Shown: piece after piece, positions 1 through 5,226 of the stretch
How the letters are laid out: each line of letters opens with the position of its first letter
How positions within the stretch are numbered: position 1 is the first letter of the stretch
Source of the DNA: CAZYJD01 sp964647785
GTDB lineage: Bacteria > Bacteroidota > Bacteroidia > NS11-12g > UBA9320
DNA length: 6,418 nt
Direction: 5' to 3'
Assembly (NCBI GenBank): GCA_964647785.1
Contig: CAZYJD010000102.1
Coordinates: 1-6,418 of the forward strand
Translations under genes and position numbers: made by a program
Notes under the pieces: generated by a model
What the model saw: the letters and a program-made list of their open reading frames with translations, nothing else
What the model was told of the DNA's origin: nothing
The model's database searches: none

Positions 1-123
1 TTTATGTTCTTTTATTGTCCGGGAAATACGCGATACGCAGTATTGAAGAGCCTGAATCATTATCAGGGCGAATGGCATCCTTTTGAGTTTACCCTCAATG
101 GGCTATATACCTACAGCCTTTGA
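1..123 (+). CDS. hddA: C-terminal end of a GHMP-family sugar kinase, probably D-glycero-D-manno-heptose 7-phosphate kinase (partial)
   Basis: An open frame runs from the first base to a TGA at 121-123, giving the last 40 residues of a protein whose start lies outside the window. The peptide begins FMFFYCP, continues TRYAVLKSL and ends HPFEFTLNGLYTYSL. This resembles the C-terminus of HddA-type GHMP kinases, where a glycine-rich stretch leads into a hydrophobic strand ending in a CP/VP pair, then a helix with an RxxV/L pattern, then a final PFxF strand. Family members phosphorylate D-glycero-D-manno-heptose 7-phosphate at C1 in the cytoplasm. The call also rests on context: hddC and gmhB homologues follow directly, with the stop codon overlapping the next start by 4 bases (TTGA). 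The ATP-binding and catalytic regions are not visible, so another GHMP kinase of similar C-terminal form cannot be excluded. Confidence 0.72.
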   Translation, partial: FMFFYCPGNTRYAVLKSLNHYQGEWHPFEFTLNGLYTYSL

Positions 124-821
124 AAAAGTCGGCAATCATATTGGCCGGAGGCAAGGGAACCCGACTGCAATCGGTTGTGAGTGAGCTTCCAAAGCCCATG
201 GCTCCTGTAGCTCAAAAGCCTTTTCTCTGGTACCTATTGAGTTGGTTAAACAAATGGGGTTACGAAGAGGTGGTGCTCTCTGTGGGCTATATGAACGAGA
301 AAATATCTTCTGCTTTCGGGCAGAGCTTCGGTGCCATACAGCTGAAGTATGCGATTGAAAACACCCCTTTGGGAACGGGTGGTGGAATAGCTTTGGCAGA
401 GGAGATGCTCGAAAATGATCAATACACCCTGCTCAATGGCGACAGCATGATTTTGGCTGATCTGGATGTCATGCATCATTCTTTTCAACTGGGAAATTGG
501 GAGGTGCTAATTTGCAGCCGCCATATGATGCAACCCACCAGATATGGCACGCTGAAGCTGGATGAGGACAGGATTCTGGCTTTTGCGGAAAAAGATCCGG
601 CACTCTGTGAAGGATGGATCAATGCCGGACTGTACATGTTGCAAAAGGGTTTGTTGCCATTCAAAGCCGGTGCGGCTTTTTCTTTCGAACAAGATTTCCT
701 GGAGATTTCCTGCAATGAGCTGAACATGGGCGTTTTCAGATCGGAAGATTATTTCATCGATATCGGCATCCCCGAGGATTATTTCAAAGCACAACATGAT
801 TTTCCCAAACTTTTCAACTGA
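120..821 (+). CDS. hddC: Sugar-1-phosphate nucleotidyltransferase, probably D-glycero-alpha-D-manno-heptose 1-phosphate guanylyltransferase
   Basis: This 233-residue protein is a complete single-domain nucleotidyltransferase of the length usual for HddC. Visible motifs are the N-terminal nucleotide loop LAGGKGTRL (residues 8-16), the KP pair (25-26), ENTPLGTGGG (80-89), the metal-binding NGDS (106-109, with D108), EK (157-158), INAG (167-170) and a C-terminal FIDIGIPEDY (212-221), whose D214 is the usual second metal ligand. The family joins a sugar 1-phosphate to a nucleotide triphosphate, releasing pyrophosphate. The start is TTG at 120: it puts the nucleotide loop at residue 8 as in homologues, and the next in-frame ATG (residue 27) would delete that loop. 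The start overlaps the kinase stop, so translation is likely coupled. GDP-heptose as product is inferred from the flanking kinase and GmhB. Nucleotide choice cannot be read from the sequence, and related enzymes act on mannose 1-phosphate or MurNAc 1-phosphate. Confidence 0.82.
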   Translation: MKKSAIILAGGKGTRLQSVVSELPKPMAPVAQKPFLWYLLSWLNKWGYEEVVLSVGYMNEKISSAFGQSFGAIQLKYAIENTPLGTGGGIALAEEMLENDQYTLLNGDSMILADLDVMHHSFQLGNWEVLICSRHMMQPTRYGTLKLDEDRILAFAEKDPALCEGWINAGLYMLQKGLLPFKAGAAFSFEQDFLEISCNELNMGVFRSEDYFIDIGIPEDYFKAQHDFPKLFN

Positions 822-1347
822 CCGCAGCTGGACGCTGTTTTTGGATCGTGATGGTGTGATCAACCGACGACTGCCCGGCGATTATGTGAAATCTCCGGCA
901 GAATTTGAGTGGTTGCCCGGCAGCAAAGAAGCCATAGCCCTATTCAGCAAGATGTTTGGAACCGTGCTGGTGGCAACCAACCAACAGGGAATCGGCAAAG
1001 GTTTGATGACTGAGAGGGATTTGGACGAAATACATCAACGAATGAAGGCAGGTGTAATGGAAGCCGGTGGACGCATTGATCGAATCTATTACTGTCCTGA
1101 TTTGGCCACCAAAGCCGGAAATTGTCGCAAGCCTTCTCCTGCCATGGCATGGAAAGCAAAACAAGATTTTCCGCAAATTGATTTTCAACGGGCTTTGATG
1201 GTTGGCGATTCATGTTCGGATATGGAATTTGGCAGGAATGCGGGGATGCAAACCGTTTTTATTCATCATCCGGGCGAAAAAGCATGTGAAGCGAATTACA
1301 GCTGTGCTTCGCTGCTCGAATTGGCTCATTATTTGAAGCATTGGTAA
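796..1347 (+). CDS. gmhB: HAD-superfamily D-glycero-D-manno-heptose 1,7-bisphosphate 7-phosphatase
   Basis: This 183-residue protein has all HAD phosphatase motifs: motif I DRDGVIN with nucleophile D17 and acid/base D19, motif II ATNQ (T61), motif III Lys in RKPSP (K112), and motif IV GDSCSD (D138, D142). The form DRDGxIN...TNQxGIxxG...RKPxPxM...VGD is that of the GmhB/HisB-N group. GmhB removes the 7-phosphate of heptose 1,7-bisphosphate, the step between HddA and HddC in the GDP-heptose pathway. The usual GmhB zinc loop is shortened and altered here: C100 and C110 remain, but the CxH histidine is D102 and the first Cys of the CxC pair is G108. The ATG at 796 overlaps hddC by 26 bases. It is the only sensible start, since it lies 16 codons before the nucleophile. 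The gene closes the visible operon. Another sugar-bisphosphate phosphatase role is possible but less likely in this context. Confidence 0.88.
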   Translation: MIFPNFSTDRSWTLFLDRDGVINRRLPGDYVKSPAEFEWLPGSKEAIALFSKMFGTVLVATNQQGIGKGLMTERDLDEIHQRMKAGVMEAGGRIDRIYYCPDLATKAGNCRKPSPAMAWKAKQDFPQIDFQRALMVGDSCSDMEFGRNAGMQTVFIHHPGEKACEANYSCASLLELAHYLKHW

Positions 1348-1399
1348 AAGCGACAAGAAAATGATGAACGAGCGCACATCAAATGCCATTATTTCATGT

Positions 1400-1407
1400 T
1401 ATATTAG
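1400..1407 (+). promoter_or_regulatory. Weak candidate -7 promoter element before the large secreted-protein gene
   Basis: TATATTAG matches the Bacteroidota -7 consensus TAnnTTTG at all fixed positions but one, and ends 15 bases before the TTG start at 1423. I see no TTG at the expected -33 distance. The 75-base gap after gmhB contains no clear terminator hairpin, so the gene could also be read through from the heptose operon. This is a suggestion only. Confidence 0.22.
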
Positions 1408-1422
1408 TGGTAAGCTGAACAA

Positions 1423-1491
1423 TTGAGATTTTTCGGGAAACATATGGTCCTCCTTTTGATGATGCTTGCATTATCACCCCTGCTGCGAGCA
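1423..1491 (+). other. Sec signal peptide coding segment
   Basis: Residues 1-23 have a short basic n-region (R2, K6, H7), a hydrophobic core rich in Leu and Met (residues 8-21), and a probable cleavage after LRA, leaving a mature N-terminus of THLVGG. In this protein family the 'ATH' junction followed by VGG is a common mature start, which supports the cleavage site. I see no lipobox cysteine, so the protein is not a lipoprotein. Confidence 0.82.
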
Positions 1492-4400
1492 ACGCATTTG
1501 GTGGGAGGCTATATGAGTTATGAATACCTCGGCAAGAATGCCAATGGCAACCTGAGATATAAGATTTCCCTTTTTGTTTTCCGCGATTGTCTGAATGGTC
1601 AGGTGCCTTTGGAAGATCGCATTGATGTGGGCATTTATCACGTACAGACCAACAGTTTGGCCAAGGTCATTACCATCCCGATGATTGGCCGACCGCAAAG
1701 GGTGGAGCCACCGGGTTTCACCACCTGCAATTTTTATGATCGCAATGTCTGCATTGAAAGAGGGATCTATGAAACGGTTACGGAACTGGCACCGAGCGAA
1801 TTTGGCTACCATGTCTGGCATGCCGTATGTTGCCGGAATGTTCAGGTGAACCTCACCAATGCAGCGGATAACACTCCCAATCAGGGGCAGGGTTATTACT
1901 GTAAAATACCTCCTACGAGTCTGGAAAACAGCAGTCCGGTTTTCAGAACCATTCCTTCGCCATTTATCTGTGTAAACGATACCACCGACATTTTGTATTC
2001 AGCGGTTGATATTGACGGCGATTCCCTGAGCTATCGGGTGATGCATCCTTACTCGGGAACCAACTTCAGTCTTCAGAACTGGAGTCCGCCGGCCAGGCTG
2101 GAGTTGCCCATCAAGGAAGTGCAGTACAAAGGGGGCTATAACCATGTCATTCCTTTTGGTGTGGATGGCTTTCTCGATGTGGAACCTCGCACCGGATTGA
2201 CCACGCTTTTCAGCAGAAAGCTCGGAAGTTTTGTGGTGGGGGTGGAGGTGTTGGAATACCGGAATGGCGAACAAATAGGGAGCCCCATACGACTTGACCT
2301 GCAAATTTTGGTGTTGCAATGTCCGCCCAACCAGAAGCCGGAAGTGAACTCAAACCAGGGTTATTTTTACGAAGTAGAAGCCGGAAATGAGCTCTGCTTT
2401 GATATATTCGGACAGGATCCGGATGGCGATAATCTATTGCTGGAAGGGGTGGGAGAGATCTTTGATGGATCAAACGGATACAAAGGTCCCAAAGCCAAAT
2501 TTACGAACAATACCGGCAACGGAAGTGTAAGCAGCCAGTTCTGCTGGACCCCGGGTTGTGAACAGGCCAGAGATCTGCCATATCTTTTCACCATTACGGT
2601 AACCGATGATGGATGCCCGTCTAAATTCGATAGCAAGAACTTTTCAATCCGCGTAAAACCATTTGAAGGTGCCACAGCCATTGATGGTCCCGATCGCGTT
2701 TGCCAGGGAGGGGAAGGATACATCTATACTGCCAGAAACCCCAGTCCGGGATCGAGCTTCAGTTGGATCATTGACAATGGAGAAATCATAGGCCCGGACG
2801 ATCAGGCGTCGGTAAGGGTGCGTTTTACCGGAAGCGGTGGTGCGCGCTTGCGCCTGGTTGAAATCAGCGATAAGGGCTGCGCCTCTGATACGGTCTCCAA
2901 ATCCGTGAGCGTTGATCCCAACCCGCCCACACCCCTTTTGAACGGCAAGGATACCATCTGCGAGAATGAATTGCTTGAACTCACCAGTTCCGCAACCAAT
3001 ACATACACCCAATTCTGGATGGCTGAAGGCAATCCGATTGAAAATATTGGCCAGGGCCGGGCGAGCTTTCAATGGCCAATCGGGCGGTTGGGAGATTTCA
3101 CCATCAAGCACTGGCTCGAAAACAGCACCGGTTGTGTGAGCGATACCGCTTTCTTTGAGTTGAATGTTCGAAAGCCTGAACCTGCTTTAAGCGGCCCCGG
3201 GAGTGTGTGCCCGAATAGCCGGGATATATTGTACGAGGCTTTGAACGTGGGCAGTGGGTCAAGTCTTAACTGGACGGTTTTGGGCGGTTCTTTTACCCCT
3301 GCTGCACCGAATGCCATACTTGTTGATTGGGGCAATGCAGGGGCGGGAGAAGTGTCGGTAACTGAAACAGACCGTTTTGGCTGCGTAAGTGAGGCCGTTG
3401 CATTAGCTGTGAACAAAGAATACGATCTGAAAGCTGAGCCCATATCAGGAGATACTTCGGTTTGTGAATTTGAACAACGAGTACCCTATCAGGTGATTCG
3501 CTCCAATGGGTCGGCTTACCGTTGGAGAATTTCTGGAGGGGTGCAGACAAGCGGTGACAGCAGTGCAAGAATAGAGGTGAACTGGGGCCGGGCAGGAGTT
3601 GCCGGTATTCAATACTTGCAAGCTGCCTATGACCCTGTTAATGATCTTTGGTGTTACAGCGATACCCAGCGTTTACAGGTGGTGATACATCCATTGCCGG
3701 TAGCCGATATCATAGAAGGTCCCGATTCTGTCTGTCAGTTCGAAGGTCCTTTTACCTACCGAATCAATGGGTATAATGGAAGTACCTATTTGTGGGAAAT
3801 CAACGGAGATAGCAGCAATATTGAGGGGCAGGGCAAGAATGAAGTGTATATCAGCTGGCTGCAAGCGGGCACCTTTGAATTGAGGGTTTTTGAAACCACC
3901 CTGTACGGCTGCACCAACACTTGGGTAGATACCACCATTGTGGTTCATCCGAAACCTATCGCTTCGGCGGTGATTGGTGAACAAATCTTTTGTGAGGGCG
4001 CAGTAGGCAGTACCTATGAGCTGGATGGTTTTTCTGCTTCTAGCTATCAATGGTGGGTGGAAGGGGGAACCATTGTCAACGGAAATGGTGGCAATCAGAT
4101 AGAGGTAGAATGGGATGGAAGCAATCCGGCCTGGGTCAAGGTACTCGAAGTGAGTGAATACGGCTGTCTGGGAGATACGGTTTGGCATGCCGTTTACTTC
4201 GACCAACTGGACGTTGATCTGAAAGTGGTAAGCGTGGGAACCCCCGATGATCAAATGCACATTTACTGGGAGATTCCCGCTGATGCCACCTATACAGGAG
4301 ATTATCAGCTTTGGCATCGAACCTATTCTGAAGGAGGTTTTAATCTGCTGGCTACCTTGCCTTCACCGGCTCAGTATTACCTGCACAGACCTCTGAACAC

Positions 4401-5031
4401 GGATATCACCCCTCATGTCTATCGCGTAAGTGCAGTGAATTTATGTGGCGACACCCTTGTATCTGAATCGCATACCAATGTGATGGTTCAGGCAAGCCGC
4501 ATAGAGGGTACGTATTCTGCAGAAGTAGAATTTACAGCTTATGATGGCTGGGAAAATGGGGTGGATTTCTATGAAGTTTATGTGAAGCGCGGAGACGAAA
4601 CCAACTACAGTTTGTTAAGCACGGAAAATAATCCGCGTAACATTGTGCTGGAAGATGCTGTAGACCAATACAAACAGTGCTTCAGGGTGCTTGCCTATGA
4701 AAATGAAGGGCGTTTGTCGCAATCCTGGAGCAATGAAGTGTGTGTGACTCTTGACCCCAATGTGTTTGTTCCAAATGCATTTACACCGGGAAATGGCGAT
4801 GGATTGAATGATGGATTCAATGTGGTTGGGGGGGCTGTAAAAACCTTTGAATGTGGCATTTACAACCGCTGGGGCGAGTTGATTTATCAATCAGACAAAA
4901 TGGATATGAATTGGGATGGCACCTATGACGGGCAGGAAGTTCCGGCGGGCGTTTATATGTACCTCATTCATTTCACCGATTATGCCGACAGGAAATACAG
5001 CAAATCGGGCACCTTGCATTTGATTCGATGA
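1423..5031 (+). CDS. Large secreted multidomain surface protein with PKD/Ig-like repeats and a T9SS type B (CHU_C) sorting domain
   Basis: This 1202-residue protein is built for export through the Sec system and then T9SS. Domains in order: signal peptide (1-23); a Cys-rich N-terminal domain (about 24-300) with the phylum-typical start THLVGG, the FVFRDC strand, the CC pair (136-137), a DIDGDSLSY motif (196-204) and the VLEYRNG strand (276-282); a cadherin/Ig-like domain (about 315-412) with DPDGD (332-336) and CWTPGC (374-379); six PKD/Ig-like repeats (about 417-927); two fibronectin-III-like domains (about 934-1024 and 1025-1111); and the sorting domain (about 1113-1202) with FVPNAFTP, GDGLND, IYNRWGELIY, WDG and a final GTLHLIR. 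No enzyme motif is visible. A role as adhesin or surface structural protein is inferred from architecture. The TTG start at 1423 is preferred over the ATG at 1444, because only the longer form has basic residues (R2, K6) ahead of the hydrophobic core. No PorP/SprF-type partner gene lies beside it. Confidence 0.93.
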   Translation: MRFFGKHMVLLLMMLALSPLLRATHLVGGYMSYEYLGKNANGNLRYKISLFVFRDCLNGQVPLEDRIDVGIYHVQTNSLAKVITIPMIGRPQRVEPPGFTTCNFYDRNVCIERGIYETVTELAPSEFGYHVWHAVCCRNVQVNLTNAADNTPNQGQGYYCKIPPTSLENSSPVFRTIPSPFICVNDTTDILYSAVDIDGDSLSYRVMHPYSGTNFSLQNWSPPARLELPIKEVQYKGGYNHVIPFGVDGFLDVEPRTGLTTLFSRKLGSFVVGVEVLEYRNGEQIGSPIRLDLQILVLQCPPNQKPEVNSNQGYFYEVEAGNELCFDIFGQDPDGDNLLLEGVGEIFDGSNGYKGPKAKFTNNTGNGSVSSQFCWTPGCEQARDLPYLFTITVTDDGCPSKFDSKNFSIRVKPFEGATAIDGPDRVCQGGEGYIYTARNPSPGSSFSWIIDNGEIIGPDDQASVRVRFTGSGGARLRLVEISDKGCASDTVSKSVSVDPNPPTPLLNGKDTICENELLELTSSATNTYTQFWMAEGNPIENIGQGRASFQWPIGRLGDFTIKHWLENSTGCVSDTAFFELNVRKPEPALSGPGSVCPNSRDILYEALNVGSGSSLNWTVLGGSFTPAAPNAILVDWGNAGAGEVSVTETDRFGCVSEAVALAVNKEYDLKAEPISGDTSVCEFEQRVPYQVIRSNGSAYRWRISGGVQTSGDSSARIEVNWGRAGVAGIQYLQAAYDPVNDLWCYSDTQRLQVVIHPLPVADIIEGPDSVCQFEGPFTYRINGYNGSTYLWEINGDSSNIEGQGKNEVYISWLQAGTFELRVFETTLYGCTNTWVDTTIVVHPKPIASAVIGEQIFCEGAVGSTYELDGFSASSYQWWVEGGTIVNGNGGNQIEVEWDGSNPAWVKVLEVSEYGCLGDTVWHAVYFDQLDVDLKVVSVGTPDDQMHIYWEIPADATYTGDYQLWHRTYSEGGFNLLATLPSPAQYYLHRPLNTDITPHVYRVSAVNLCGDTLVSESHTNVMVQASRIEGTYSAEVEFTAYDGWENGVDFYEVYVKRGDETNYSLLSTENNPRNIVLEDAVDQYKQCFRVLAYENEGRLSQSWSNEVCVTLDPNVFVPNAFTPGNGDGLNDGFNVVGGAVKTFECGIYNRWGELIYQSDKMDMNWDGTYDGQEVPAGVYMYLIHFTDYADRKYSKSGTLHLIR
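2671..4203 (+). repeat. Six tandem PKD/Ig-like domain repeats of about 80-90 residues
   Basis: The units lie at about 2671-2919, 2929-3177, 3181-3417, 3430-3699, 3700-3957 and 3961-4203. The shared pattern is G-x-x-x-V/I-C, then an aromatic strand (often with GSxY/SxxW), then W-x-I/V-x-G-G, I/V-x-V-x-W, a strand ending in V-x-E/D, G-C-x-x-D-T, and a closing V-x-P-x-P. Each unit has one Cys near the start (C427, C513, C596, C681, C771, C857) and one near the end (C486, C571, C654, C744, C830, C915), spaced 58-63 residues apart, which suggests one disulfide per module after export. At DNA level the copies have diverged; the longest obvious match I noticed is GGTCCCGAT in units 1 (2686-2694) and 5 (3718-3726). 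They are therefore old duplications rather than recent ones. Unit 2 departs most from the pattern. Confidence 0.85.
4759..5028 (+). other. T9SS type B C-terminal sorting domain (gliding-motility-associated, CHU_C) coding segment
   Basis: Residues 1113-1202 carry the full signature of the family known as TIGR04131/PF13585: NVFVPNAFTP, GDGLNDGF, IYNRWGELIY, NWDGTYDGQEVPAGVY and a terminal strand ending LIR just before the stop. In studied Flavobacterium proteins this domain directs export through the T9SS outer-membrane complex. One small variation is seen: the usual TPNGDG/TPNNDG appears here as TPGNGDG. Confidence 0.95.
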
Positions 5032-5130
5032 TTGCTCTTTCTTGGGATACCACTTCCATGGTTGTTAGTTTTGATGCTCACTCGGGTTCAAAGCATTGCT
5101 GAGCTATTCAAAGTGATGGTCCGTTCAATT

Positions 5131-5144
5131 TGTGCAGCTGCACA
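5131..5144. promoter_or_regulatory. Perfect 14-base palindrome, candidate operator
   Basis: TGTGCAGCTGCACA equals its own reverse complement over 14 bases. It is flanked by AT-rich sequence and lies about 67 bases upstream of the promoter box of the glycosyltransferase gene. Such a site suits a dimeric DNA-binding protein. As RNA it could form only a 5-base stem with an AGCT loop and no following T-run, so a terminator role is unlikely. The bound protein, if any, is unknown. Confidence 0.4.
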
Positions 5145-5190
5145 TGAAATCAATTCTATTGGTATGGCTTAGTAGCTAGCGATTTTATGG

Positions 5191-5205
5191 TCTTACCTTG
5201 TAAGA
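5191..5205. promoter_or_regulatory. Inverted repeat TCTTAC-N3-GTAAGA overlapping the promoter region
   Basis: Two perfect 6-base arms are separated by CTT. The element ends 5 bases before the TATTTTTG box, so it covers roughly the -15 to -30 region where a regulator would block or help RNA polymerase. An alternative reading is a weak hairpin whose T-run (5213-5217) is displaced by seven bases, which would make a poor terminator. I favour an operator, with modest confidence. Confidence 0.35.
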
Positions 5206-5210
5206 TGCAC

Positions 5211-5218
5211 TATTTTTG
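5211..5218 (+). promoter_or_regulatory. Bacteroidota-type -7 promoter box of the glycosyltransferase gene
   Basis: TATTTTTG is a perfect match to the TAnnTTTG element recognised by the primary sigma factor of Bacteroidota, and is followed by CA as often seen. It ends 8 bases before the TTG start at 5227. No TTG lies at the usual 19-21 base upstream distance; the nearest one (5198-5200) is only 10 bases away. If this box is used, the transcript would begin at about 5222-5226 and be leaderless or nearly so. Confidence 0.55.
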
Positions 5219-5226
5219 CACCACCC

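Larger units (their letters stand above)
5032..5226. other. 195-base intergenic region between the secreted-protein gene and the glycosyltransferase gene
   Basis: I find no convincing gene, tRNA or strong terminator here. What stands out is a perfect palindrome (5131-5144), a second inverted repeat (5191-5205) and a -7 promoter box (5211-5218), each listed separately. The first half (5032-5127) shows only weak 5-base inverted repeats. The layout suggests that the glycosyltransferase gene has its own promoter. Confidence 0.6.

Noticed and set aside
1348..1422. Search for a terminator after gmhB
   Set aside because: Only 4-base complementary arms (AAAT/ATTT) are visible and no GC-rich hairpin with a T-run, so no terminator is annotated.
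1444..1446. ATG as an alternative start of the large secreted protein
   Set aside because: Starting here would remove R2 and K6 and leave a signal peptide with no basic n-region. The TTG at 1423 gives a normal signal peptide.
2644..3111. 155-codon open frame on the - strand
   Set aside because: It is antisense to repeat units 1 and 2, has no recognisable motif, and is best read as a shadow of the coding strand.
3673..4317. 214-codon open frame on the - strand inside the repeat region
   Set aside because: It lies wholly antisense to the in-frame PKD-like repeats, its product shows no recognisable domain, and the + strand frame is fully explained by homology. Long antisense frames are common opposite such coding sequence.
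5074..5096. ATGCT...AGCAT inverted repeat after the large gene, considered as a terminator
   Set aside because: The stem is only 5 bases with a 13-base loop and no T-run follows, so it is too weak to call.
5081..5098. GGGTTCAAA segment resembling a tRNA T-arm
   Set aside because: The flanking bases do not pair into a T-stem, and no acceptor, D or anticodon arms can be drawn around it.
5028..5102. 24-codon open frame starting at an ATGA overlap with the stop of the large gene
   Set aside because: The peptide (begins MIALSWDTT) has no hydrophobic or other recognisable pattern and is short enough to arise by chance. The overlap alone is not enough support.
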